The notes beneath the pieces were generated by a model. It made no database searches. It saw only the letters and a program-made list of their open reading frames with translations, and was not told the origin of the DNA. Positions 9,251 through 19,926 of a DNA stretch of 64,000 nucleotides are shown in pieces. The stretch covers positions 854,501 to 918,500 of the forward strand of contig JAHDVF020000208.1 in NCBI GenBank assembly GCA_022606425.2. The letters are read 5' to 3'. Made by a program: the position numbers and the translations under genes. Numbering within the stretch: position 1 is the first letter of the stretch; each line of letters starts with the position of its first letter. This stretch comes from Lepidostoma basale. Lineage: Eukaryota > Arthropoda > Insecta > Trichoptera > Lepidostomatidae.

Positions 9251-10429
9251 AAATATGAAGATGTAAAAAACATCAATTCCACAGGCACAACTATTATATT
9301 GTTTTATAACTTGTTCATGATAGTTTTAAAAAATAAAAATTATCATATTTCTAATGAAATAGCATTTAGGATGGTGGAAATCTGTGTATATAATAGATGG
9401 CCTATTTTAGACCACGTTTTGATGCAAAAGCAAAGATATCTTACAAAAAATATATATCTGGTTAGCCTTTTGAAATATATTTTAATAATACATAAATTTC
9501 TGTCAAATTAAACAAAAGCAGTTTCTTATCATTGAATTTAATTTGAAATAATCGAATTTATTTCTACAGTTTCATATTCGTATCGCAAATTTATTAAAAA
9601 TGTACTTTGGTCCAATGAGTCGTTTTGTATAATTATGCATTCCAAACCCAAACTAAGTAGGATGAAAATAACAAAATGACAACATAAATATTATTAAACC
9701 TTACAAACGATGTTGCAATATTGGTGGTCGTGCTTATTGCTAAAGCCGTTTTGGCAATACCACTGTAAAATAAATTTAATAAAGGCTTCTTGGGAGGTAA
9801 ATATATAAATATATTCTTACAAAATCAATGTTTTGAATTGGTGAAACACAATATGCGTGATGACATTCCAAATTATTTATGATTTTTGTCGAAAAGTAAA
9901 ATTATTTCCACATGCGTATTATAATATACATTGCGAATATGTGTGATTTCAAGAATTATATATCCACATTCAAGATGTTTAAGATGCAGAAACCGAAATT
10001 AGATTTGCTGTGGGGCAGACTACACATCATCACTGATGATATGAAGTGACATTGAGTGCTTTAGTAGTACATAAATATAACTGAAACGCTAATTCACCCA
10101 CTTAACTTCAACAATATAATTTTTTTACTTTATTTAGAAATCTTTTTGTGAAAAGATACCGAGAAGTCTTGAACTTGTATAAAAGTTGGTTTTAAAAATA
10201 GCTCAAAGAGAATAATTCGGAATAATGAATCAAATTTTTAGACAAATAGTACTTTATATTTCATAAAATTTTAAAAACTCGTGATTCCGCGTACCTACTA
10301 CCGAAACAAATCCATATATTATACTAAATAATACAATTATAACCTTACAAAAAAAAATTATTTGTATTAATTTCTTCAATGTTAGATTCGCCATCACTTT
10401 GTGTTGTGGATTCACATTTGAATAAGTTT
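9251..10429. other. Unannotated AT-rich stretch
   Basis: No gene recognised. A 70-codon frame at 9299-9511 is K/I/L/Y-rich with no family. Two 'gccgttttggcaataccactg'-like patches near 9740 look repeat-derived but were not matched elsewhere. Confidence 0.3.
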
Positions 10430-10436
10430 TTGGAAC

Positions 10437-10472
10437 ATTGTATTTTCACAACAATTGCTGTGAAAATACAAT
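10437..10472. repeat. 14-bp perfect hairpin within a longer imperfect palindrome
   Basis: ATTGTATTTTCACA and its complement are separated by 8 bases. Imperfect pairing extends outward through AATAAGTTTTTGGAAC and the AAAAGTTATTCGTATTTG side, about 35 bases per arm. Confidence 0.8.
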
Positions 10473-10559
10473 ATTTTCAAAAAGTTATTCGTATTTGTTA
10501 ACAATTTGTTTTCTCCGCTAATGAGATTTTTGTTTTTTATTTTATTTGTAACAGTTTAT

Positions 10560-10900
10560 ATTGTTCTCCTGAAAATGAAGTAGTAACACCTTCGAAACAT
10601 TTCGATAAAAAAAACTTAAAAGTGGCAAAAAACAGTGTTTGAAATTAAAAAAATAAATCCTCATTATAAATTTCCGCTAACGCCGTAAGTTAATCAATTT
10701 TTTTTTTCTAATTAACATTAAATGTAATAAAATTTATTTTACAATGAGTAAACTGGCATAAATCGTAATTTTTATGATGAAGAGGTAACATCTTCGAAAC
10801 GTTTCGAGAAAAATAAACTCAAAAGTGGAAAAACAGTGAAATAAATCATAAAAAAATCGTCATTATAGAATTCCAGCGACGCCTTAAGTGTATTAAACAA
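10560..10900 (+). repeat. Two direct copies of a CTTCGAAACRTTTCG repeat
   Basis: Two units start near 10577 and 10778. Each reads GTAACAYCTTCGAAACRTTTCG, then AARAGTGGMAAAAACAGTG, then ATTCC(A/G)C(T/G)AACGCC(G/T)TAAGT. A related but rearranged copy lies at 44056-44345. This is a dispersed non-coding repeat, probably part of a non-autonomous element. Confidence 0.65.
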
Positions 10901-11897
10901 TTATTTTCAAATTATCATAATTTTTTTGCTATGAGTAGGTAAACTTCCATATATCGTTGATTTTATAGAATACCAGAGTGGTATATCTATTGGCTAAGCT
11001 CAATACAACTTGACAGGTTTAATGTTTTTCATACTAATTTTAAAACGTAATAGCAACAGTTTTACATATTGCAATTCATTTAAACTACTCTCAAAACCTT
11101 CCTGGGAATAATAAGACCAAACTATCCAGCGAAATCGAATTAGTAACTTTAGAGAAAATAATGGACAGACACAGAGACAGACAAAAAAACATAGAGATAG
11201 ATAGATAGATTATGTACTTTTTTATAGTAGACTTATTGAATACATAGAAATTTTGTCTAATGAGCTTAAGTTAAAAGTGAATTTCTGTACAAAATATTGT
11301 ATTGTTGTATACACGCATGTACAATACAATCGAAATCCGTGATGTATGATTTGGTTGAACATGAAGCTACACGTCCGCGTTTGAGTGTGGGATTCTGCGA
11401 ATACATGAATGTACGAGGGCTTATCCTGGAAGTATAATGACCCACAAACGAGCGGAGATTGGGCCCGCCCGCCCGCACCTGAATTTTGACAAATTATCCC
11501 GAAGGTATTTCATTTACATCCGCGGCACATGCCCGACACCTGAGTTGACACAGCGACATGATAATGAATACTAAAATTAAATTAAACCCTTCTCGTTAAT
11601 GGAAATTCATTCACACCAAGTACGCGGCTACAATGGGGATGATGAAATTTTATAATTGCTCCCAGCTGATTGTAACAGTATTCAGGTTATGTATGGAGCA
11701 GTAATGATTTCATTAAAATGTGTATTGACTGTATTAACACCCTTTCTGACTGAAAATTTCAACTGTTTTTAATGTACTAATCAGATCGGATTCACGCGAA
11801 AATTGCTAAATGAATTGAAATAATAAAATATTAGAAGCTCTACATAAAGTTACGTAATACATTTAGTTTTAAACCACGTGATACCATTTTGCATTCT
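10901..11897. other. Unannotated stretch
   Basis: No gene recognised. A short AGATAGATAGATAGAT microsatellite lies at 11196-11212. A GC-richer patch at 11360-11530 (GGGCCCGCCCGCCCGCAC at 11460) has no repeat match in the window. Confidence 0.35.
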
Positions 11898-12595
11898 TCT
11901 TCCTTTCTTTTGGCATTGTGGTTGCAGGTTAAGCCGACTTTGTGTTCTTTCTAAGGGCGCCTTTTATATGTTTAACATCACCACATGGGGACTTTCTTCT
12001 TTCATTCTTCACGAACATTCTTCTCTCTACTACCAGTGCTCAAATCAAGAAACATACACAGGAAAATCAAAATCACCCTGTATAAGACAATCATCCGAAC
12101 AGTGGTGACCTATGGGTGTGAGGCGTGGACAATGACAGTGAAATTCGTAGAGCGATTGGATACTTTTGAGAGAAAAGTGCTGCGCAGAATTCTGGGACCT
12201 GTGAACGACGGTGAAGGCTAGAGAGTGCGGCATAATGACGAACTGTACCATATTTACAAAGGTCCCAGTCTCTCTACACAGGTCAGATTGAATAGACTGA
12301 GATGGGCCGGTCACGTGCAGAGAATGCCATCATCGTGAACCCCAAAAAGATTGCTGGAGTGGCACCCAGGTGGTAGAATACCAATTGGACGACCAAGGCG
12401 GCGATGGGAGGATGAAGTTGGGAGAGATAAGGCGAAACTGTTAAGAGTGTCAGATTGGAGGGTCGAAGCAGAGGACATGAGGAGTTGCAGGCGAAGAATA
12501 CTGGAGGCTAGGGCTCGATATGGACTGTAGGGCTATCGAAGAAGAAGAATATCACCACATGCGGAGGCACCTTCCTTAACCCCTCTTGCATTAAC
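11898..12595 (+). repeat. Dispersed repeat N (copy 1), split by a LINE insertion
   Basis: The left part (11898-11987: CTTTTGGCATTGTGGTTGCA, GGTTAAGCCGACTTTGTG, ATCACCACATG) and right part (12562-12595: CGGAGGCACCTTCCTTAACC) are adjacent in the copies at 60545 and 62620. Here they are separated by 563 bases of LINE plus a duplicated ATCACCACATG. Family unknown. Confidence 0.72.
11988..12550 (+). mobile_element. LINE type C, 5'-truncated insertion with 11-bp TSD
   Basis: Encodes LKSRNIHRKIKITLYKT, VVTYGCEAWTM, ERKVLRRILGPVNDG, then (after a stop at 12219) LNRLRWAGHVQRM, WHPGGRIPIGRPRRRWED and ARARYGL-stop. The YGCEAW, FERKxLRxIxGP, RxRWxGHVxRM and GRPRRRWxD motifs make up the C-terminal domain of a non-LTR retrotransposon. 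It ends GAAGAAGAAGAAT. The direct repeat ATCACCACATG (11977-11987 and 12551-12561) delimits the insertion. A second copy of the 3' end lies at 32674 (minus). A stop and a small frame change show it is dead. Confidence 0.88.
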
Positions 12596-14589
12596 TTGTA
12601 TTGAATTTCCCGTACAGAAACACTGAGATTTTATATATTTTCATCAATCTAAGAGTACCATGATACCTACATAGGCATACCAAGGTTACAGTTACGACGG
12701 GGCGCTATGAAGGCCGCACGGGATGGAGACTGGATAAGCTGGATAGACTCCTACAGACAGCCATAACAAAACGGTTGAAAATATGGGTAAAGGCGCATCA
12801 TAATTTAAGCATTTTCGGGCTCGACAGCATTAAAACGATATTGTGTTGGCTAAATAAAATACTTCAAGAGGTATACTGTATATTACGTGGGTTGAAATAC
12901 TACAATTATTCAGCGAAATCATTAGTTTGAAAGGCGTTTTATATCTAAATAAAGTACGCAGTTCGACGAACAATGAACTATTTCAATCAAACGGTCAAAT
13001 CACTCTAAACTAAAATCAGTGCGTTTATCGCCGTATCCCCAGAGGCGTGAGTCGCGAATGATTTATGCGAGTGATATATTATTTTGACTCAAAGCAACTG
13101 TCCTGATCTGAGTATTAAATCTTTAGACACTTAATCACCCGTGTACGGAAATGAAGTTAGCGGATAATCATAGCGCGATCTCTCCGAAGTGCGCGGCGTA
13201 ATTTATTTAGCAGGCGACAATATCGCCCATAAATATTCACGCTGCGAAAATAATTGCCGGTGAAATTATGCCGACCTACGCACTCGGAGGACGGCCTTAG
13301 CACGGTCGCTCGCCCCGGTTCCCGGCCAAACGAAGATTCGCGGCAGCTCTGAATATGGAGTATTATGGAAATGTGTCACCAAAACGGTCACCGCGCGCTG
13401 ACAATTAAATATCCAGCCGTTGTAATTGAAAGGTTTCAAAATTACTCACTCCTGCTCCTTTTATTAAGTTAGCTTGATCAGGAACCATTTTACTCATTAA
13501 CCCTTTAAGTGCCGAACGGTGTTAGTATACCTGATCTCAGTCATTTTTTTGTCAACAATATAACCTAATAGAATTTCGTTATAATGCAGGATAAAATAAA
13601 ATAAATTAAATATCTCCATAGATAACTCCTACCGCGAAAACTGACAAACCTGTTAAAAGAAACACATTTCAACTGTCATGCAAAGCTTTTAGGTAAATCT
13701 CTGAAAATTTTTAACAATTAATTGTAATATCGTAGTATTTATTCATCATCCCAACAAATGCCTTTATTTCTTCAATAAGTCGATTTATCGAATTTGTACT
13801 AGAAGATATTCAGAAACAGACATTAACAAAACGAGTTAACTCGCTCATATTGAATGACCATCCCCACGGGCGCGAGAAGTTTCCGCGAGTTTGTTTCCAT
13901 CCAAGAGACTCTTCCATTTGTATTTAAAAAAACAATTGTTTACATATTCTTACGAAGTTATTGGTTAGCTCGATATTTTCAATGAATAATTCAAATACAT
14001 ATTTTTAATTCATCAAATTTTGAGAAGGATCATTATTTTTTTAATTTCTTGTTATTAATCAGGAAAATAAATCAGAAAAGACGTATTACATTAAAAATAT
14101 AAAGAAGGAATACAAATCAACGTATTTTTATTTATAATACATTGAATAATGAACAATTTCACCAGAAATACGTATATATGTTAGTTTGATTTAATAATAC
14201 AAATATATGAATTACTAAAGAAAATAAATTATTATTGAACAACAAATATTTGGAGAAATATTATTAGTTCTATGAATAAAGCTTTTATTAAATTGGATTA
14301 TTTTTACCCTTACTTTTCAATAGATGTATGTGTTGAAATTTACTAGTTGACTAGATAGTTTCAAAACGGTGTATAATTTAGAAAATTATAAGAATATAAT
14401 TTTAAAATATTTTTTTTTATGAAATGCTCAAAAAGTTATATTTAATACAAAATTATGTATAGGTATAGTCGGCCATTCAAACAATTTTAGATAATACAAT
14501 AATACGAAGAAAATAATATTAAGCAATTCCTTCCAATTACATAACGTGTACCAAAAAGTGAACAGGCGTAAGGAAAAGCATTACTAACA
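12596..14589. other. Intergenic stretch with GC-rich island at about 13030-13430
   Basis: No ORF or known repeat. The island contains CpG-rich sequence (for example CGCCCCGGTTCCCGGCC near 13312) and short blocks such as CGCCCATAAATATTCACGC, in sharp contrast to the AT-rich DNA on both sides. It could be a cis-regulatory or conserved non-coding element; only cross-species comparison would show this. From 13900 onwards the sequence is plain AT-rich DNA. Confidence 0.35.
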
Positions 14590-15300
14590 TAATTGTGTAT
14601 TATTAGAGTGAAAAGCATTAATAACACATATGACTCCACCCCAATCTTGCTCCACGGTGTCCCCCTTGTAACCACGACCAGCTTCTGCTACCTCGGTAGT
14701 ATGATAGCAGGCTCGGGAGGTACGGAGGAAGATGTAGCCAGCGGACTCAACAAGGCAAGGGGAGCTTTCGCTATGCTTCGGCCTGTATGGCGTTCCGGTA
14801 TCATTTCGAGAAAGTTCAAGCTCCAAATATTTAGCAGTGGCGTTAAAAGCGTACTGCTGTACGGATGTGAGACTTGGAAATCTACCGCAGACGTTATTGA
14901 TAAACTCCAGGTGTTTATAAATAGGTTCCTTCGCTCAATATTCAAGATCTATTGGCCCCAAACAGTGTCAAATGCCGTTCTCTGGACCGGCCGGATGGCA
15001 GGCGAAAAGTCAATTAAAGAACAAGTCGCTAGACGCAAATGGCAGTGGATCGGTCACACTCTGAGACGGAACCCAGCCTGCATCGCTCAGGGCGCACTAG
15101 ACTGGTCCCCTATGGGGGGAAAAAGAAAGCGAGGCAGACCTAGAGCCACCTGAAGAAGAGCCCTGCAGGACGAGGTTAAGACAGCAGGCCTCACTTGGGA
15201 TGATGTGAGGCATCAGGCATGCGATAGAGTCGGGTGGAGAAGGTTCCTTGAGGCCCTATACACCAAAGAGGTGTGACAGGACAAAAAGAAGAAGAAGAAG
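14590..15300 (+). mobile_element. LINE type E, 5'-truncated, (AAG)n tail
   Basis: An open frame of 186 codons (14593-15153) reads through FCYLGSMIAGSGGTEEDV, LLYGCETWKSTADVIDKLQ, FINRFLRSIFKIYWPQTVS, RKWQWIGHTLRRNP, GGKRKRGRPRAT. After a TGA where the family usually has Trp, it continues RALQDEVKTAGLTWDD, ACDRVGWRRFLEAL and a stop. The FxYLGS, YGCETW, WxWIGHxLRR and GRPRxTW motifs define a non-LTR RT C-terminal half. The 3' end is GTGTGACAGGACAAAAAG then AAG repeats. A relatively young copy. A second 3' end is at 33690. Confidence 0.9.
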
Positions 15301-15917
15301 AACCAAATGAAAATATTTTTTCCAGATTATTTGAAATAGCTAAAAATCATAAAAATATAATATCTATTTGATTTTTGTGAGATTTCGATCTCGCATGAAA
15401 CAGAAAATAACGACGAAGAAAATTTATGTTCAGTAAATAATGAATCGTGTGCTCTCGGTGCTGTGAGATTCTCGTATTGAGACATCTTTGTAGTTTGTGG
15501 GCTGTAAATAAAATAAAGTCGTAAAATATTTTAGTACCAACTGCATTCATAACTCCGGAATGATTCTACAAAATGTTTATTTTCGGTAAAGCTGTAAAAA
15601 CCGTGTTAATTATTTACTTCGTTTCAAAAGTTTGAGAATTGTTTGGTATCATTTTTGGTTTTATTGCAGCCTCAGAAAAACGATTAAAAATTATCAACAT
15701 TTTCACATTCGTACCGTTTTCATAGGGAGAAGTGATCATTAAAGGTTTTTGCCATTGATATTGTATTTTAACAAAATAAAATTAATTGTGGGGTTATGTT
15801 TCATTAACAATAATATTTGGTTTATTATATAAGTAGGATAAAACAGTTGATTTATAATATCAGACAAATTCGTTTTTGTGAATAATTTGAATAATATAAC
15901 GTAATTATTATACAAAA
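15301..15917. other. Unannotated AT-rich stretch
   Basis: No gene or repeat recognised. Confidence 0.35.
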
Positions 15918-16218
15918 AGGATCACTCAGATGGTTTGGAAATATGGAACGAATGTATGAGAGTAGAATGGTTAAAATGTTGTATATAAGCAGTGTGAGTG
16001 ACAAAAGAAGCCGCGAAAGACGAAGGAAAGCATGGCATGACCAAATTAATCAAATACTGATAGGCGGCCACATTCGAAGTCGGAAAAATCGACGAGCGTG
16101 CATGTTACGATGTATGAATGTGGAGGAATCTAGAGAGGTATATCAGGACAAACCGCTATGGCAGTAAATTCTCTCTGTCTACGGCGAAAACTGAAACGGC
16201 GTGATGGTTAGTTAGTTA
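15918..16218 (+). mobile_element. LINE-A fragment (copy 6)
   Basis: Plus strand: ERMYESRMVKMLY, WHDQINQILIGGHIRSRKN, RRACMLRCMNVEESREV, then a decayed AYPSGE end and GTGATGGTTAGTTAGTTATG. The VEES and GGHIRS variants are shared with copy 12 at 47.6 kb, suggesting a subfamily distinct from copies 3 and 10 (VEEA, VGHVRS). Confidence 0.85.
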
Positions 16219-16362
16219 TGTTGAAATATCATAGTGTTTCGGCCAAAACAATGGACTATTGTAATTTGGTCTTATTTTAATTTTTGTAACAGAAAAATGT
16301 GTCATGATAATATTTTAAAAACTCACAAAACTGATATTTACATGCTAAGCGGAGTAAAAATA

Positions 16363-17247
16363 TAGTAAAACCTCGATATAACGGACCTCTATTTACCGAA
16401 CTTCGGATATAACGGACAAATAATCGGGTCAAATGTAACAATAATTAAAAACGTCATGTTTTTTTTTTTTTTTTTTTTATGTACACAACAGGTCGTTTCG
16501 ACCCAATTACTGTATACATTTTTTTTATATTTTAGCTATTAGATTGATTCTTGTGACATGTGATAGGTAGCCAATCCATCGCCATTTTATTGTCACGTGA
16601 ATTCTACACCAGACCAAAGACAGTGTGACAATCACACTGCCATCGTCGGGAATCGAACCCAGGACCTTCGGCATGGAAGTCAGAGATCGTAACCACTCTG
16701 CCACGAATGTTAATATTTTACATGCTTAAATTCAAGTGTAACCGCATGTAAACAATTTTTACCGGCCATGAAAATCACGTCATACGTCTAGCACTATAAT
16801 TTAAGATATAATGCCGATGTTGGAAGTGAAGATAGCGAAGAAGAAGTAACAACACTACCAAAAATTATGTTAGCAGAGGTAAGATCACATTTCGACGATC
16901 TAATAACATTTATTGACTATTCGTCAGATAACGAAGTTCCACTATATTAAAAGCATCTTAAAAGGAAACTTCAAAAGTGCAAACAAAACTTGATACCTTT
17001 TTCAAAGCAGGATAACCGAAAGCAAGCGCGTCGATATCAAACAGCAACGTCACTTCACGACGAGTGTCCGAAGACAATAAATAGAAATTTGTTTGTGTTT
17101 TGCATTCTTTATTTATATCTAAATACAGTGTACATTTTTTCTAAAAAAAGGTTTTGAATTTATTTTAAACCTAATATTATATAATTGACTTTCGGCTGTA
17201 ACAAACACGCCCTTCCCCAATTAGTCCGTTATATCGAGGTTTTACTG
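16363..17247 (+). mobile_element. Pogo/Tigger-like DNA transposon relic
   Basis: 24-bp terminal inverted repeats, CAGTAAAACCTCGATATAAC-GGAC (one mismatch at the left end), lie just inside TA dinucleotides at 16361-16362 and 17248-17249. These TIRs and TA target are typical of the pogo/Tigger branch of Tc1/mariner. The subterminal motif GATATAACGGAC repeats at the left end. Inside, 16816-16950 encodes an acidic C-terminal tail (DVGSEDSEEEVTTLPKIML, ending VPLY-stop) as in pogo-like transposases. The DDE catalytic region is gone, so this is an internally deleted, dead copy. A SINE is inserted at 16459-16710. Confidence 0.85.
16459..16710 (-). mobile_element. tRNA-type SINE (copy 1), full-length
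   Basis: On the minus strand it begins TTCGTGGCAGAGTGGTTACG, containing a good pol III A box (TGGCAGAGTGG), then CTGGGTTCGATTCCCGACG with a perfect B box (GGTTCGATTCC). After the tRNA-like head come the family-specific body (ACACTGTCTTTGGTCTGGTG, AATTCACGTGACAATAAAAT, CACATGTCACAAGAATCAAT) and a poly-A tail. About 250 bp. Inserted in the pogo relic, so it is younger than it. Confidence 0.92.
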
Positions 17248-17271
17248 TATTGATTTAATTTTGTATATTGA

Positions 17272-17598
17272 TTAATGAAGAATCTGGTCTGGAAGAACAA
17301 ACACATGCGTATCGACAGCAAGATCAGAATTTATAAGACATGCGTGCGACCTGTCATGACGTACGTTGTAGAGGCGTGGGCTGACACTGTGCGAACCAAG
17401 GGACTACTAAGAACATCAGAGATGAAGGTCCTGAGATCAATTACTGGAAAAACTCTCCGAGATCGTGTCCGCAACGCAGACATTAGAAAAACTTTCGAAA
17501 TAGAGGATATCGTTCAGTGGAGTAGATCCAGAAGAAGATACTCGTCAGATCTATTAAAAGAAGAAGAAGAAAAGAAGAAGATAAATAGTAAGAAATAA
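17272..17598 (+). mobile_element. LINE type G, 5'-truncated and internally shortened
   Basis: Plus strand: NLVWKNKHMRIDSKIRIYKT, CVRPVMTYVVEAWADT, SEMKVLRSITGKTLRDRVRN, IEDIVQWSRSRRR. This is the RT-downstream region of a LINE. The expected RM...GRPPKRW tail is absent and is replaced by KEEEEKKK encoded by an AAG-rich tract. It starts 25 bases after the pogo element. Confidence 0.82.
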
Positions 17599-19604
17599 AT
17601 ACGCTCTCTCTATCGGCTTCATAAATCTATAAGTAATACAGGTATATGAGATGTAAAATGTTTTAGGTAAGAAAATTCTAAAAACATTTTTTTTGTTCAT
17701 GGATCATTCATTAACTATTTAACTACAGTAAGGTGGTATGATTACAAACTTCAGTTTCAAATATCCAAACCTCACCTCTTTCTACATAACAATTCTCAAA
17801 GACGCACATTCAGTACATTTTATTTTATTGTCTGACAAAATTATCGATCATGAGTATTGAGTTACATACAATGTCTTAAGTTTAGAAAACGTTCTTTCGA
17901 GTAACATCGAATAACGCGTATTAAGATTCAATCTACATAATATTTAATATGTAAGTAGATACCTTAGTAAGTAGATACGTTAAGCGAAGACATACCTTTA
18001 TTAAATTTTATTTCTATGAACAATATAAAAAGTATCTAAGAATGTCAGTTAAAAATGTAAAAACATCATAATTTTATTTAAATATCAGCATATCCAACCA
18101 AGTTTATCGTATTTGACACAAATTCAAATGTTCACCATTTACTTATTACAGTTTTGATATACATTTTTCATTTATTTTTATCTATCTCTTTCTAGGTCAA
18201 CTACTTTTTACAGCAACTTAGGATTCTCTACTGAACTGTTATTTTTTTATCTACACAACTGATCAAATCAATATTATCTTTCACGGAAATTCCAAGGAGC
18301 CTACCCTATTTACATTATTTTGTTAGCCACGCCACAGAAGCTATAGAAGTGATTTTTTATCACATTTCAGATATGATGAATATGGTGGGTTAAGTAATTA
18401 TTATTATGATTATTTTTTTACTATTTCGTATTTTGCCTCGGTAGGTTGCTGTTGATATTTCCCTATTTAAACGAAATATATAAATTGTAAAATAAGGATG
18501 TCACTTTTATTGCCCAAAGCAATGTTATATTATTTAATTAAATTATTTATGATTGAAAATCTAATTTGTTCAATTTATATCAGTCAAGAATAGCTTATAT
18601 TCAGCATCAGTCGATTAAGATGATTCGAAGAAGATCTGATTCGGTCTAGAGATTTTATTGAAAACAGTAAAGGTTGATTAATTTATAAATAAAAAAAATG
18701 ACGTGTTGATTAAATATTGATAACCCTATCGTAATAATGATTTACTAATTACAACAGTTTGCCTCATTGAAAATTTATATTATAATATTTACTATCTTCG
18801 GTAAAGCTCTTAAGATGCCTTTTTTCAAATTAAATTATCGCACATTAGTATGCAAACTTGAAAAGGGATTCTCGCTTTCTACCTCCATCAAGCGTGCATC
18901 CTAAAAAGCGGCTGGCTGCATAATGCATTATGTAAATTGAAGTTCGCAGACTGACCGCAGACCATGGGAAACCCCCGAGACGCCAGATTCTAAAGGGGAG
19001 CACATATTCAAAGCGTATAACATTTACTTTCCTTCTTGCATACAGCAGACTTCCTTTACCGTCGCGTTCTTCCTTTTTTGCGTCTTGCCTCGAATACGAG
19101 TCTGTACATGACTAAAGTAAAGTTTACGAAATATCGAATATAGCAAGAAGGAAGCTGCGAAAGAATCTCTCGACTTCTGTGATAGTAAGTATGCTTGCTG
19201 GGTTTATCATTTTGGTAGAACACAGTTAAAATCATTTATAGTTTATTTAATGTAAATCCGTCACATGGTTACTTCCCAAGCCTCCCTCACTCAAATATCA
19301 AAAGCAAAACCCAGGTGGATATCATATTCTTAAACACCTCAAAAATTAGTGTTTCAACATTGTTAAAGTTCATAGTTTAATCATACCTCGTTTGCCATTT
19401 TTTGCTAGTTGTATTTTATAGATTTTTTTTATATTATATACACGCATGTCGTAAAGGCGTTTATTTTTAATTTTGAAATATAATATTAATTTTATTGCAA
19501 AAAATACGAAACATAATTAAAACAAATGAAAAAGGCAGTTTTCTAGAAGGTTCATTTTAATTTATATGGATGGCATGTTTAGTCTATCTATAGCATTTTA
19601 CTTA
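17599..19604. other. Intergenic stretch
   Basis: Long AT-rich DNA with no gene recognised. A GC-richer patch at 18870-19010 (GCGGCTGGCTGCATAATGCA, CTGACCGCAGACCATGGG) has no repeat match and may be conserved non-coding DNA. Confidence 0.3.
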
Positions 19605-19845
19605 CTTCCTATGGCCATACAACTCTTGAAGAGTTTTAGCCTCCTTGATGATTTTTTGCCAAGCTCCTCGATCCTGCGCCTTTTGCTCCCAGCAGTCCAA
19701 TTCGCCCAACCAGGTCAGCCAGAACATTGTCCATTAGGCGCTGTCTAGGCCTTCCTAGAGGTTTTACTCCAGTCGGTCTAGACGCGTACAGGGTCTTGAT
19801 TGCTCTGGTCTCTTCGGCTTGGCAAACGTGCCCAATCCATACTAG
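19605..19845 (-). mobile_element. LINE 3'-end relic (type H)
   Basis: On the minus strand, with small frame changes: VWIGHVCQAEETRAIKTLY, then GVKPLGRPRQRLMDNVLADL and AWQKIIKEAKTLQELYGH-like residues. The WIGHV, GRPRxRxxD and IxEAK pattern is the C-terminal end of a non-LTR retrotransposon. No other copy seen in the window. Confidence 0.6.
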
Positions 19846-19880
19846 CTATCTATAGCATTATCAAATGTAAAATAAATCAA

Positions 19881-19926
19881 CATATTTCTTGAAATTATGA
19901 TACGAATCATAAATTCAAGAAATATG
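19881..19926. repeat. 21-bp hairpin with one mismatch
   Basis: CATATTTCTTGAAATTATGA is mirrored by TCATAAATTCAAGAAATATG around a 4-5 base centre. Confidence 0.85.

Noticed and set aside
11196..11212. GATA microsatellite as a transposon tail
   Set aside because: Only four units, no adjacent element ends found.
16610..16700. Functional tRNA gene on the minus strand (good A and B boxes)
   Set aside because: The cloverleaf head is followed by the family-specific SINE body and A tail, and occurs in five copies with the same body.
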